Source: an uncultured Prevotellaceae bacterium (GTDB lineage: Bacteria; Bacteroidota; Bacteroidia; Bacteroidales; Bacteroidaceae). Taken from it: DNA of 57,275 nucleotides. This document shows, one piece after another, positions 42,056-51,438 of the stretch. Within the stretch, counting starts at the first letter, position 1, and every line of letters begins with the position of its first letter. A program made the translations under genes and the position numbers. Below the pieces are notes generated by a model. It searched no databases and was not told where the DNA came from. It was given only the letters and a program-made list of their open reading frames with translations. The stretch spans positions 1-57,275 of the forward strand of contig CACXXD010000005.1 of assembly GCA_902771445.1 (NCBI GenBank), read 5' to 3'.

Positions 42056-44692
42056 ATGATAAGATTACTTATATTGCTAATGACCTTGGCGGTGGGGGCG
42101 AGCGCCGCTGCCCAGAGCCAGCGAACGGCATCGAAACAGCATCGCCAGGCTATTGAGAGCCACGGCGACACAATCGTCTATCACGCTGGCGCATACCAGT
42201 TGGCCACCGGTGCAACACTGGCAGAACTTATTAGTCAGCTGCCGGGAAGTGAGCTGAGACAGGAAAGTCAGATATACCTGAATGATAGGAGAGTGGAAGA
42301 ACTGACACTGAACGGGAAAGCCTTCTTTGGTAACTATATGGTGGCATTGCTCCATCAGCTGCCTTGCGATTTGGTTGAGAAACTTGTGGTCTATAACAAG
42401 TCGACAGAACACAGCAGTTGGCTTGCTAACCAGATAGACAACCGCTACTATGCAATGGATGTGGTGCTCAAAGGACAATATGTCAGAGGGCTGACGGTTG
42501 CTGTTGAAGGTGGGATAGCGCCTTTTGCTTCGGAGTCTGAAAAGAAAAGTGAGTTTGCCGATTTGCCGATGAGCAAAGATGACGAAGCACTCTACAGGGC
42601 GCGACTCTTTGCACAACGCTTTACGGCTAACACGCGTATGACCCTGCTGGGCAATGTTGACAATCTTACGCGCTTGAGCAGTGTGGACGGTGAGGATGAA
42701 TCGATGTATAACGGCATGGACAACGGAAGGAACCGAAACGCGAAAGTGGGTGCTGAGATGACACTGGCCGATGGCAGCAAGAAATGGCAGGAAAGCCTGT
42801 CGGCCTTGTTCGACTGGAACAGAGGCGACGTGCAGAGCATGAGCAGCTATGAGCAATACTTGGGCAGCGGTAATACCATCTTCGGACGAAGCAAAGCTGC
42901 ACTCGACGGCAAGGACTTTAATCTGAAGGCCTTCAATCGCTTCAAAATGGTCGATTTGTTTCCTGGCTGGCACATCCACTTCAATCTCGATTTTAGTTAT
43001 TCGCGTCAGAAAGCGGATTTGTTGTATCGGCACTTCTTGTCAGACCATCATCCGAGTGAGTGGGGTAACAATCAACTGATGTTCGATTCGATTATAGCAG
43101 GCGACTTGAACCCAGGATTGCGCCGGATGCTGGTCAACCGCTCCCTGTTGCAAGGCAGACAGGATTCGAGTGGGCTGAATGCCTCGACAGACATCGGCAT
43201 TTGGCATAAGACCGCCCTGGGCGATGTCGGGGTGAATTTTGTAGGAAGTGTTGAACGTAAAAAAGAACTTACCTACATGCGGCAGCTTGCCGATTTCCCT
43301 ATGTTTGATGAGGAGGGATACGATCCTGTCAGTCAGCACCGCTACAGTCCTAAGGATCCGCAGAAGGCCTGCGACTTTGCTGTTGTACCTTTCTATAACT
43401 TCAATCTTCATGGGGGCTTCGTGCTGAAGACCAACTATGCTTACAGGCATTTCTATCAGTCGAATACGAATGAGAGTTACTTGCTTGAAAAACTGTCAAG
43501 CTACAAAATGCAATATGGAGAGATTGACGCATTGCCTTCTAACCGCGATTCGCTCATGATGGCTTTCGATGCCAATAACTCTAATAGGCAGACCATGCGG
43601 AGAAATCTGCATGAGCTGACAGCGGCCCTCCGCTATAACAAGGAGAGTCGCTGGAAGCGGCTTTCGTGCATGCTCAGTGTCTCCATGCAAAGTGAGAGCG
43701 ATAAACTCCACCATTCGAGCGAACTGCTTGACACACTTCTCCGCCAGCAACGTGCTATGTCAGGAACTGATCTGGCTGTGGAATATTATCAGATTGCACG
43801 GGGCGACAGTTTGTTTTCACATCAGTTGCGATTCCGTTATACAATGGAAGAGGTGTTGCCGTCGCTGACCCATCAGGTTGAGGTACGCAACGATGAGGAC
43901 CCACTCAACATCCGACTTGGCAATCCCGACTTGAAGAGCACGCTCACCCATCTCTTTGATTTCCGTTTGTCGCGTTCGCGCAGCAGGCATTGGTGTCGGC
44001 AGGAACTGTGGGGCAATGTGGTCATTGGTCGTAACAAAATATCGCAGGGATATACTTACGATCCGTCGACTGGTGTCAATATTCACAGACCTGTGAACGT
44101 GAACGGTAACTGGGGAAGTGAACTGGGGCTTGTGTTCCAGGGCGATATGGATAAGTCAAGCCGATTTAGCTATGGCAGTAACACCACTGGCAAGTTTCAG
44201 CGTAATGTAGACTATGCCGCGGTCAGCGAAGGGGCTTCGTCGGAGCTGAGTCATGTGAATAACTGGATTATTGCTCAGCGACTTGAGATGGGCTGTCGCT
44301 TTGGAGGCAACCGCATCAGACTGCTCGGTAGTCTGAATTATCGGTATGCCAATCAAAAGGAAAGCAGAATTGCCGATGTGAAGACGCTGAACTTTGCCTA
44401 CGGACTGGATGCCCATGCGTGTCTGCCGCTGAAAATATGGTTGAACACCAGTTTGATGATGAGTTCTCGCAGAGGCTACGGTGACAGTTCGCTCAACCGA
44501 AATGATTTGATATGGAATGCCTCTTTGCACTATCAGCTGCTGAAGGAGAGGCTTACGTTCAAGCTGGAGGTCTATGACTTGCTGAGACAGATGAGCAATG
44601 TGATGGCAGTTGTTGATGGGCAGGGACGTACAGAGACTATTTATAACACGTTGCCGCGCTATGCCATGTTGCATGCCATTCTCCGATTATAA
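42056..44692 (+). CDS. Outer-membrane beta-barrel protein, TonB-dependent receptor-like
   Basis: An exported protein of 878 residues. A signal peptide (MIRLLILLMTLAVGASAAAQ) is followed by a plug-like domain (about 40-140): ATLAELISQLPGSELRQ, IYLNDRRVEELTLNGKAFFG. The rest, from about residue 150, alternates aromatic and charged residues in strand-like blocks typical of the Bacteroidota OMP_b-brl_3 barrel. A final Arg-Leu replaces the common terminal Phe. No SusD partner is present, so it is not an obvious polysaccharide receptor; its cargo is unknown. The ATG at 42056 is preferred over a TTG at 42047. Confidence 0.8.
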   Translation: MIRLLILLMTLAVGASAAAQSQRTASKQHRQAIESHGDTIVYHAGAYQLATGATLAELISQLPGSELRQESQIYLNDRRVEELTLNGKAFFGNYMVALLHQLPCDLVEKLVVYNKSTEHSSWLANQIDNRYYAMDVVLKGQYVRGLTVAVEGGIAPFASESEKKSEFADLPMSKDDEALYRARLFAQRFTANTRMTLLGNVDNLTRLSSVDGEDESMYNGMDNGRNRNAKVGAEMTLADGSKKWQESLSALFDWNRGDVQSMSSYEQYLGSGNTIFGRSKAALDGKDFNLKAFNRFKMVDLFPGWHIHFNLDFSYSRQKADLLYRHFLSDHHPSEWGNNQLMFDSIIAGDLNPGLRRMLVNRSLLQGRQDSSGLNASTDIGIWHKTALGDVGVNFVGSVERKKELTYMRQLADFPMFDEEGYDPVSQHRYSPKDPQKACDFAVVPFYNFNLHGGFVLKTNYAYRHFYQSNTNESYLLEKLSSYKMQYGEIDALPSNRDSLMMAFDANNSNRQTMRRNLHELTAALRYNKESRWKRLSCMLSVSMQSESDKLHHSSELLDTLLRQQRAMSGTDLAVEYYQIARGDSLFSHQLRFRYTMEEVLPSLTHQVEVRNDEDPLNIRLGNPDLKSTLTHLFDFRLSRSRSRHWCRQELWGNVVIGRNKISQGYTYDPSTGVNIHRPVNVNGNWGSELGLVFQGDMDKSSRFSYGSNTTGKFQRNVDYAAVSEGASSELSHVNNWIIAQRLEMGCRFGGNRIRLLGSLNYRYANQKESRIADVKTLNFAYGLDAHACLPLKIWLNTSLMMSSRRGYGDSSLNRNDLIWNASLHYQLLKERLTFKLEVYDLLRQMSNVMAVVDGQGRTETIYNTLPRYAMLHAILRL

Positions 44693-44700
44693 ATGTCTAT

Positions 44701-44746
44701 AAGAAAATTCATAGTCGGCCACCACGGTTGTCGACTATGAATGTCT
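44701..44746. terminator. Hairpin between the barrel gene and the EEP gene
   Basis: ATTCATAGTCG (44707-44717) and CGACTATGAAT (44732-44742) form an 11-bp stem, extended imperfectly by AAGAA/TCTTA-type pairs. It lies between convergent stop codons. Confidence 0.65.
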
Positions 44747-44767
44747 TATGAGGAAAATGGATGTTTC

Positions 44768-45823
44768 TTAGAAAGCTATTTTCATGAATACCGGGTCGTG
44801 GTCGGAATAGCTTACGTTCAGTTTGTAGTAAGAAAGGCCTTCGAGATTCTTGTCGTGGAAGATGTAGTCGATGCGCACGCTCTTCTTGCCTCGCATCGTG
44901 CTCATATAGCCTTTACCGCATTCAACGAAACCATCGACCAAGTCGCCTTTCACCGTATTGTAGGCATAAGAATAAGGTACGTCGTTGAAGTCGCCGCACA
45001 CAATGACGGGACGGTTGCTGTTATTGATTTCCTCGGCAACTATGTTGGCTTGTCCGGCTCGGACGACCATGCCTCGTGTATAGTCGCCGAAGAGCGAACT
45101 GAGCAGCGCGTTGCTCTCCACAGGCTTGCCTTTCAGCTCCTGCTTGGCTGCCTTGTGCAGGGTGCGGTTGAAACCTGTTGTTTCCAGGTGTATGTTAAAG
45201 ACGCGCAGAATCTTGCCTTTGATGTCAATATCGGCCCACATGCCGCTGTTGTTGGTATTGCCAAAGTCAATAATCTGTGATTTCTTGATGGGGAAACGAC
45301 TGAAAATGACCATGTCGTCGCGGCCCTTGGCCATCGAGGTATAGAACCCCTTGTAGCTTTCGGTGTTGTTTTTGTCGCCACTATTCTCAGCATATTCTTG
45401 CAGACAGAGAATGTCGACTTGCTGTTGCTTCATGACGGTGAGAATGTCTTCAGCCTTGAAACCGGTTGTCTCGCGTCCAAAGACAGCCACGTTGTAGCTT
45501 GCAATCTTGAATCCCGACTGCTCCTCTTGGGCAGAGGCGAAAATGTTGACTTGATAGAGCGTGCCGATATAGGGAATGCTGCAAAGCAAGGTGACAAACG
45601 GAATGGCGGCCCAATGCCAGCGTCGGCGAATCAGCCAGAAAATCAGTGTGATTACGTTGCCGATGACAAACAATGGCAATACATAGACGATCATGGCCAT
45701 TGCCGTTTCGTGAACAGGATTGGCATTGCCACCGAAGAGTCCAAAAAGAGTGAAGGTTGCGGTCATGATTGTGATGACCAGAATCATGAAAGAAAAATAT
45801 TTGTAGACGGCAAGTTTAGCCAT
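44768..45823 (-). CDS. Membrane endonuclease/exonuclease/phosphatase-family protein
   Basis: A 351-residue protein. Three hydrophobic segments occupy residues 10-95. The rest is an EEP-fold domain: IASYNVAVFGRE, ILCLQEYAEN with the metal-binding Glu, INIHLE-like VFNIHLETTG, VCGDFNDVPYSYAY and the C-terminal SDHDPVFMKI. All main catalytic motifs (N, E, D/N, H) are present, so it is probably an active phosphodiesterase facing the periplasm; nucleic acid or lipid substrates are both possible. It lies 50 bp downstream of the hybrid kinase gene's end, in the same orientation. Confidence 0.85.
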   Translation of the reverse strand: MAKLAVYKYFSFMILVITIMTATFTLFGLFGGNANPVHETAMAMIVYVLPLFVIGNVITLIFWLIRRRWHWAAIPFVTLLCSIPYIGTLYQVNIFASAQEEQSGFKIASYNVAVFGRETTGFKAEDILTVMKQQQVDILCLQEYAENSGDKNNTESYKGFYTSMAKGRDDMVIFSRFPIKKSQIIDFGNTNNSGMWADIDIKGKILRVFNIHLETTGFNRTLHKAAKQELKGKPVESNALLSSLFGDYTRGMVVRAGQANIVAEEINNSNRPVIVCGDFNDVPYSYAYNTVKGDLVDGFVECGKGYMSTMRGKKSVRIDYIFHDKNLEGLSYYKLNVSYSDHDPVFMKIAF

Positions 45824-45874
45824 TTGAACGTGCTTGATTAAAAAAACGTTTTGTGAAATGTGGGTAAAGAAGAT

Positions 45875-47125
45875 TTACTCTCCTATATACTTTTTGATGA
45901 TCTCAATGAGGTCTTCCACCCTGAAGGGCTTCGCCAGAAAGTCGTCGCAGCCGGCGGCCTTTGCTTCGCGTATGTTTTCTTCGAAAGCATAGGCACTAAG
46001 GGCGATGATGGGGATGTTGCTGTTCACCTCTTTTATGATGCGCGTGGCATCAAGACCATCCATTTCTGGCATTCTGATGTCCATCAGAATTAGGTCGGGC
46101 TTTTCGTCCTCACTCTTTGTGACGGCTTGAATGCCGTTGCGGGCGCGAACGAGATGGTAGCGCTTCTGCAAGACGATACGCACCAGTTCGAAGTTGCTCT
46201 CTTCGTCTTCTGCTACCAGTATGGTCTTCATGTTTGCACCGTTGGCATGCTCGCTTACACGCAGTGTACGCATGTTCATCTGCGTGCGACTGCTGGTCGT
46301 CATGTTGCCGATGGTGCCGTGGAATGGCATGCTGAAGATGAATTTAGAGCCTTCGCCCAGTTTCGATTCAACTCTGATTTTGCCTCCCATCTTCTCTACA
46401 ATGATTTTGCAGAGAGCCAACCCCAGTCCGTAGCCTTTTTGTTGTTCGGCATCCTTTGAGGCATAGGCATCGAAAATATGGTCGATAAAGCTCGGATCAA
46501 TGCCCGAACCAGTGTCTTTTACGAAAAATTCAATGTGTTGTCCATCGTCCGAAACTTGGAAACCGTATGTGATGGCTCCCTTCGTCGTATGTTTCAGTGC
46601 ATTTGAAATAAGATTTGAGAACACTTGCGTCAGTCGGTTCTCATCAGTATTCATCACCACTGTCATTTCAGGCTTTGAAAACGTGAATTTGACAGTCTCT
46701 GGACAGCGGAACTTGAAAATCTGCTGTATGCTGGTCATCAAGTTGCCCAAGTCTGTGGGTGCTTTCTTGATTTCGATTTCACCTGATTCCACACGGCTCA
46801 AATCCAAGATCTCATTGACGAGACTCAGCAAACGGCTGTTGTTGCTCTCAATGATTTCCATGAACTTCATGCGTTCTTCGGGAGAATCGGTTTCGGCCAT
46901 GATGCGCGAAAATCCTTCAATGGCATTCAGTGGGGTGCGAATTTCATGCGACATATTCGCAAGGAAGAGAGACTTCATCCGACTTTCCTTCAAAGCCTGT
47001 TGGGTTTTCTCTTCATATTCTTTCAGTTTCTTGTTGGCTTGCTCCAGACGGTTGTTGGCTTGTATCAGCTGGTGATTTAATTCAGCATATTTTTGGAGCA
47101 AGATTTCCTTTTCGTCTTGATTCAT
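45875..47125 (-). CDS. Soluble hybrid histidine kinase / response regulator
   Basis: A 416-residue kinase without membrane segments. An N-terminal coiled coil (5-45) leads to a HisKA domain with the phosphoacceptor His in MSHEIRTPLNAIEGF and an HATPase domain with N box (VFSNLISNALKHT), DTGSGID and GYGLGLALCK. A C-terminal receiver (about 300-415) has its phosphoacceptor Asp in LILMDIRMPEMDG and the Lys in FLAKPF. There is no sensor domain, so the signal must come through a partner or the coiled coil. No output regulator lies beside it. Confidence 0.93.
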   Translation of the reverse strand: MNQDEKEILLQKYAELNHQLIQANNRLEQANKKLKEYEEKTQQALKESRMKSLFLANMSHEIRTPLNAIEGFSRIMAETDSPEERMKFMEIIESNNSRLLSLVNEILDLSRVESGEIEIKKAPTDLGNLMTSIQQIFKFRCPETVKFTFSKPEMTVVMNTDENRLTQVFSNLISNALKHTTKGAITYGFQVSDDGQHIEFFVKDTGSGIDPSFIDHIFDAYASKDAEQQKGYGLGLALCKIIVEKMGGKIRVESKLGEGSKFIFSMPFHGTIGNMTTSSRTQMNMRTLRVSEHANGANMKTILVAEDEESNFELVRIVLQKRYHLVRARNGIQAVTKSEDEKPDLILMDIRMPEMDGLDATRIIKEVNSNIPIIALSAYAFEENIREAKAAGCDDFLAKPFRVEDLIEIIKKYIGE

Positions 47126-47283
47126 TTTAGATAATATTTCGCTTCAAGGTGCAAAATTATGGAATTTTGCTTAGATGTGGGTTGAATTAGCGTGAATAGA
47201 TGTCCAAAATTCACCAAATATTGATTTGCATCACAAAATGTGATAATTATTGGCTTATAGGAGAATAAGATAAATGTGCTCTT

Positions 47284-48474
47284 CTACCCACGTTTGGCTT
47301 TTTCCCATGTGCCACTCGACTTATGAGTGCGCAAATAACCAATTCCTCGGAACACGTTGATGTTCATAAATAGGAAATAATAAGGTATGTAGAGCAGTTT
47401 GTTCTTCTTGCCTTTTGTTGATAGCCAGTAGCCCATGAAAGCGCAAAGATAGAACAATATTTGCAGAATCCAGATGACAGTATAGAGGTTGCCTGCGTTC
47501 ATAAACACAAGTAATGCGTTGAGTGGAATGAGCGCCATCATCGCGAAAGGAGTGATGCTCCAGCGCAACACACGATGTGAGACAAATAGAAAACTCGTTT
47601 TAGGATGTTTGAAGGGATTCATCAGCGAACGGAGCCACCAGATGCTTTGCAGGCCTCCAGCTGCAATTCGACGTTTGCGCTTGGATTCTTCCTCCATGTT
47701 GGCCGAACCATACTCTGCTGCGTATGCCTCACTTGTATAGGCTATTTTGTAACCTTGTTGCAAAATGAGCATTGAAATCATGAAATCATCGAGCAGGGCA
47801 TTGCTTGGGGCTTCTTTATAAACACTCATGCGCACGGCAAATAATTCGCCTGCGGCACCCATTGCAGAGTAGAGTTCACTGTCCCAGCGTTTCAGCGTAC
47901 TTTCATATTTCCAGTAGATGCCTTCGCCTTCTGCTGCCACTTGTCCTTCCTTGCGTGCTGCCACACGCTTCTCGCCGCTCACGCAGCCCACATCACTTCT
48001 CATGAAGAGGTGTACAATCTCCTTGATGCTTCCTGCGTTGAGCATCGTGTTTGCATCGGTGAAAACGACAAATTCAGCCTTGTTGATCTGCAGGCCGTGC
48101 TGCATGGCTGCAGCCTTGCCTCGTCGTTCAGGTGAGAATACCAAAGTTATTTCATCTTTATATTCTGACAGTATCTCGTTGCTGTGGTCGTTGCTGCCAT
48201 CGGTCACCCACATCACGCACAGTTTGTCTTTTGGATAGTCCAACTGGCGAATATTCTCCATTTTCTCACGGATGATTTCTTCTTCGTTGAAGGCGCAAAT
48301 CATGAGTGTCACCTCTGGAAGTAGTTGTTCATTCAGGGGCAGTATGGGATCATAGTCTCTTTTGCCGAACAGTTTCTTTAATTTCAACAACATGTAGAGA
48401 ACTATCCCGTAGCCCAGGTAGGTATAGAATACTAAGATGAGACAGCTCCAAAAAATTATTTTTAGTGTCAACAT
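47284..48474 (-). CDS. Membrane glycosyltransferase family 2
   Basis: A 396-residue GT-A glycosyltransferase. The start at 48474 (MLTLKIIFWSCLILVFY) gives one N-terminal membrane helix and lies just after a good promoter; the frame stays open further upstream. The catalytic domain shows VTLMICAFNEEEII, VTDGSNDHS, VFTDANTML and LLDDFMISM, the Asp-rich pattern of processive or membrane GT2 enzymes. Several helices follow from about residue 290. It probably builds or exports a surface polysaccharide. The product is unknown. Confidence 0.85.
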   Translation of the reverse strand: MLTLKIIFWSCLILVFYTYLGYGIVLYMLLKLKKLFGKRDYDPILPLNEQLLPEVTLMICAFNEEEIIREKMENIRQLDYPKDKLCVMWVTDGSNDHSNEILSEYKDEITLVFSPERRGKAAAMQHGLQINKAEFVVFTDANTMLNAGSIKEIVHLFMRSDVGCVSGEKRVAARKEGQVAAEGEGIYWKYESTLKRWDSELYSAMGAAGELFAVRMSVYKEAPSNALLDDFMISMLILQQGYKIAYTSEAYAAEYGSANMEEESKRKRRIAAGGLQSIWWLRSLMNPFKHPKTSFLFVSHRVLRWSITPFAMMALIPLNALLVFMNAGNLYTVIWILQILFYLCAFMGYWLSTKGKKNKLLYIPYYFLFMNINVFRGIGYLRTHKSSGTWEKAKRG

Positions 48475-48500
48475 GATATGATTTGTAATAAAAAACAACG

Positions 48501-48532
48501 CAAAGGTACAAATATCTAAGCAAAACACCAAA
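48501..48532 (-). promoter_or_regulatory. Promoter of the GT2 gene
   Basis: On the minus strand TTTG (48529-48532), a 20-bp spacer and TACCTTTG (48501-48508). The start codon is 27 bp downstream. Confidence 0.65.
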
Positions 48533-48582
48533 TTTATTTGAGATTTGCTCATGATGATGCAAAAAAACTATTGTTTATTTTT

Positions 48583-48590
48583 TACTTTTG
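48583..48590 (+). promoter_or_regulatory. -7 box (TACTTTTG) of the ECF sigma operon
   Basis: TACTTTTG followed by C, 43 bp before the sigma-factor start. No clear -33 element was seen. Confidence 0.45.
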
Positions 48591-48633
48591 CTCTTTTTCT
48601 GTATCATATAATCGAATACAGGAAGAAAATAAC

Positions 48634-49221
48634 ATGCAACGAGATACGGAAAATCAAAAGACTGGCAAGGGCGAATTATTGTCGCAGAAGCAATTGCTCG
48701 GCATGCTGTCGGATCCTGCGCAGCGCGAAAAGGGATTCCGACTGCTGACGAAGCAATATGGTTCGACGCTTTATTGGCACATTCGCCGTATTGTGGTAGG
48801 ACACGATGATGCTGAGGATGCCTTGCAGGAGACGTTCGTCAAGATCTATACAAGCATTGATTCGTATAAAGGTACTGGTCAGCTCACCTCGTGGATGTAT
48901 AGGATAGCTACCAATGAGGCACTCTCCATACTTCGACGCCAGACCCATTTCTTTCAGAGTATTGATTCTCTGGGCGAGACACTCACCAATAAGTTGGAGT
49001 CTGAAACGGCTCTTGACGGCGAAGCTGCAGAGGTGCTCTTTCAGAAAGCTCTGCTTACACTGCCTACTCAGCAGCGCATCGCCTTCAACATGCGTTATTA
49101 CGACGACATGAGTTACGAAGAGATAGCAAATGTTACAGGCAAGAGTGTTGGCACGCTGAAAGCCAACTATCACTACGCAGTAGAAAAAGTAAAGAATTAT
49201 ATAAAGACATACTCAAAATGA
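48634..49221 (+). CDS. RNA polymerase sigma factor, ECF family
   Basis: A 195-residue sigma-70-family factor. Region 2 runs over about residues 35-105 (DDAEDALQETFVKIY, then SWMYRIATNEALSILRR) and region 4 over about 135-190 (LPTQQRIAFNMRYYDDMSYEEIA, in part, then GTLKANYHYA helix-turn-helix). The start at 48634, preceded by GGAAG, is chosen because the family begins there and the region upstream looks like a promoter. Its stop overlaps the next gene (ATGA), which encodes a putative anti-sigma protein. Confidence 0.93.
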   Translation: MQRDTENQKTGKGELLSQKQLLGMLSDPAQREKGFRLLTKQYGSTLYWHIRRIVVGHDDAEDALQETFVKIYTSIDSYKGTGQLTSWMYRIATNEALSILRRQTHFFQSIDSLGETLTNKLESETALDGEAAEVLFQKALLTLPTQQRIAFNMRYYDDMSYEEIANVTGKSVGTLKANYHYAVEKVKNYIKTYSK

Positions 49222-49571
49222 AACAGTTTGAAGACATAAAGAAGCAGATGCCTTATGCTGAGAGTGAGGATTATCTGGAGAAACTGATTGCATCATCGAC
49301 CGAAAATGCAATTGCAAGAGCAAAGCAGCCAAAGGCCAAGGTTGTCAGTATGCGTGTCATCGCATCGATTGCAGCATCGATTGCATTTCTTGTGACAGTA
49401 GGCCTGTTGTATATGAAAGTGCCGGAAAGGCAGATTGCATTAGTGCAGCAGACAGAAGAACAATTGATTGCCGCAGATAACGGGCCGATTGACGACTTCC
49501 TGAATACGCTTTCTGACGATGAGGCTCAGTTGCTGGCCTACTACGACATAGACGAGATTCCCGAATATTAA
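49218..49571 (+). CDS. Putative anti-sigma factor, small membrane protein
   Basis: A 117-residue protein with a cytoplasmic N-terminal half (QFEDIKKQMPYAESEDYLEKL), one membrane helix (about 48-68, MRVIASIAASIAFLVTVGLL) and a short acidic periplasmic tail. It overlaps the sigma gene by 4 bp, the usual arrangement for an anti-sigma factor. No zinc-binding ZAS motif (HxxxCxxC) is seen, so the role rests on position and topology. Confidence 0.65.
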   Translation: MKQFEDIKKQMPYAESEDYLEKLIASSTENAIARAKQPKAKVVSMRVIASIAASIAFLVTVGLLYMKVPERQIALVQQTEEQLIAADNGPIDDFLNTLSDDEAQLLAYYDIDEIPEY

Positions 49572-49595
49572 TTTTAATTTTTAATTTATTGTATT

Positions 49596-50129
49596 ATGAA
49601 ACAAATGATTTTAACAATGTTGCTGGTCATGGCTACGCTGACAGCTACGGCTCAGGATGCAAAGAAAGACAGTATCAACGAGCAGTTCTTTAATGCCAAA
49701 GTGCGCGAGTTAGTGTATAGACTCAACATTACCGATGAGCAAAAGTCCAAGTTCGTGCCGCTCTATCGCAATTACAATCAGGAGATGAGAGCTGCCTGGG
49801 GCATGCCGCAAAAGGGAAAGAAGGACGGCAAAAAGATGGAGCGTAAAGAAGGCAAGAAGGCCGACATGAAGCAACACGAGGCAAGCAGTGCTGATGTGGC
49901 AAAGGCTGAGAAAAGCAAGATTGAGCGCCAGCAGCGAGTGCAGAACGTTCAGATGAAGTACATCGATGAGTTTGCCAAGGTGCTTGATGCCAAGCAGATG
50001 AAGCGTTTCTTCGAGGTTGAAAACAAGATTCAGAAGAAACTGATGGAGCGGAGAATGCACCCGAAAGGCAAGGGCGATAAGAGACAAGTCAAGCGTCCGA
50101 TGCACAGACAGAAAAAGGACAAAGACTGA
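49596..50129 (+). CDS. Periplasmic Spy/LTXXQ-like protein
   Basis: A 177-residue exported protein. After the signal peptide MKQMILTMLLVMATLTATAQ comes a helical region with LNITDEQKSKFVPLYRNYNQEM, the LT-x-x-Q-like repeat of CpxP/Spy-type envelope stress chaperones. A Lys-rich insertion (KKGKKDGKKMERKEGKKAD) and a second helix pair follow, and the tail is again strongly basic. It is third in the sigma/anti-sigma operon, 24 bp behind the second gene. Confidence 0.75.
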   Translation: MKQMILTMLLVMATLTATAQDAKKDSINEQFFNAKVRELVYRLNITDEQKSKFVPLYRNYNQEMRAAWGMPQKGKKDGKKMERKEGKKADMKQHEASSADVAKAEKSKIERQQRVQNVQMKYIDEFAKVLDAKQMKRFFEVENKIQKKLMERRMHPKGKGDKRQVKRPMHRQKKDKD

Positions 50130-50153
50130 TAGCTTGTGGAGCTTAGCATAAAA

Positions 50154-50194
50154 AAGAAGAGTGGAATAGACGACGAATTTATTCCACTCTTCTT
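50154..50194. terminator. Bidirectional terminator between the ECF operon and rnfA
   Basis: A 15-bp perfect stem (AAGAAGAGTGGAATA and complement) with an 11-base loop is flanked by an A run on the left and a T run on the right, serving both converging operons. Confidence 0.9.
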
Positions 50195-50208
50195 TTTTTA
50201 TTAGTTGC

Positions 50209-50811
50209 TTAGTCGAGGCCGAACAGGACTTTCAGTCCACCGTCAACACCGGAGAATCCCATGAAGGCGAGACTGAGCAGGCCTGCAGACACCAGCACGA
50301 TGGCCATGCCCTGCATGCCCTTTGGAATCTTTGCGAACTCTAGTTGTTCGCGCATGCCTGCAAATACCGTTAGAGCCAGACCGAAGCCGATGGCTGTTGA
50401 GAAGGCATAGACAACAGACTGCAACAGATTGAAGTCCTTCTGTATCACTAGAATGGCTACACCGAGCACTGCGCAGTTGGTGGTGATCAGTGGCAGGAAG
50501 ATGCCCAGAGCCTGATAGAGGGCGGGCGAAACTTTCTTCAGAACAATCTCAACCATCTGCACCAGTGAGGCAATGACCAGAATGAATGCGATGGTCTGTA
50601 GATATTGAAGTCCGAAAGCATCGAGCACGAACTTCTGAACAAGCCAGGTCACGATAGTTGCCAGCGTGAGCACGAATGCCACGGCAGCCGACATGCCCAG
50701 TGAAGTGTCAATCTTCTTTGATACGCCGAGGAAGGGGCAGATGCCAAGGAATTGTGACAACACGATGTTGTTCACAAAGATGGCACTAATGAAAATCAAT
50801 ATATATTCCAT
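50209..50811 (-). CDS. rnfA: Rnf complex subunit RnfA
   Basis: A 200-residue inner-membrane subunit of the Rnf ferredoxin:NAD oxidoreductase, which couples electron transfer to Na+ or H+ pumping. Six hydrophobic segments are visible. Family blocks are NNIVLSQFLGICPFLGVSKK, LVQMVEIVLKKVSPALYQALG and TTNCAVLGVAI. It is the last gene of the rnfBCDGEA run. RnfA and RnfE are homologous; the start NNIVLSQFLG and last position in the operon identify this one as RnfA. Confidence 0.95.
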   Translation of the reverse strand: MEYILIFISAIFVNNIVLSQFLGICPFLGVSKKIDTSLGMSAAVAFVLTLATIVTWLVQKFVLDAFGLQYLQTIAFILVIASLVQMVEIVLKKVSPALYQALGIFLPLITTNCAVLGVAILVIQKDFNLLQSVVYAFSTAIGFGLALTVFAGMREQLEFAKIPKGMQGMAIVLVSAGLLSLAFMGFSGVDGGLKVLFGLD

Positions 50812-50847
50812 AGTCGATATTGCGTTATTGCGTTCTTTCGTTTGAGA

Positions 50848-51435
50848 TTACGAATTTCCTCGCATCTTGTTTACGATGGCAATGAGGAAGCCAAGTGTGA
50901 TAAATGCACCCGGAGGCAGCACAAAGAGCAAGATGTTGTAGGTCTCTGGCAGCAGATTGAATCCGAAGATGGAGCCTGCGCCAAGAATCTCGCGGCAGAT
51001 GCCTAGCAAAGTGAGGCCTAATGTGAAGCCGATGCCGATGCCGATGCCATCGAACAGCGAGGCTATCGGGCTCTGCTTGGCTGCAAATGCCTCTGCACGT
51101 CCCAGAATGATGCAGTTGACAACAATCAGAGGAATGAAAAGTCCCAGCGCAGCATCGATGTCGGGCAGATAGGCTTTGATGACCATCTGTAGGATGGTGA
51201 CGAAAGCTGCAATCACGACGATAAATACAGGAATGCGCACCTTGTCGGGAGTGAGACTCTTGAGGCACGAGATGACAAAGTTGGTGCAGATGAGTACTGC
51301 CATCGTTGCTAGTCCCATCGCCATGCCGTTGGTGGCACTTGTGGTAGTGGCCAGCGTAGGACACATGCCCAGCATCAGGACGAACGTTGGGTTCTCCTTT
51401 ACTATACCGTTCTTTATGATATTTACATAGTTCAT
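50848..51435 (-). CDS. rnfE: Rnf complex subunit RnfE
   Basis: A 195-residue inner-membrane subunit of Rnf, homologous to RnfA. Family motifs: NPTFVLMLGMCPTLATTTSATNG (in part), VRIPVFIVVIAAFVT, FIPLIVVNCIILGRAEAFA and the final glycine-rich helix. It starts 3 bp after rnfG. Confidence 0.95.
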   Translation of the reverse strand: MNYVNIIKNGIVKENPTFVLMLGMCPTLATTTSATNGMAMGLATMAVLICTNFVISCLKSLTPDKVRIPVFIVVIAAFVTILQMVIKAYLPDIDAALGLFIPLIVVNCIILGRAEAFAAKQSPIASLFDGIGIGIGFTLGLTLLGICREILGAGSIFGFNLLPETYNILLFVLPPGAFITLGFLIAIVNKMRGNS

Positions 51436-51438
51436 AGC

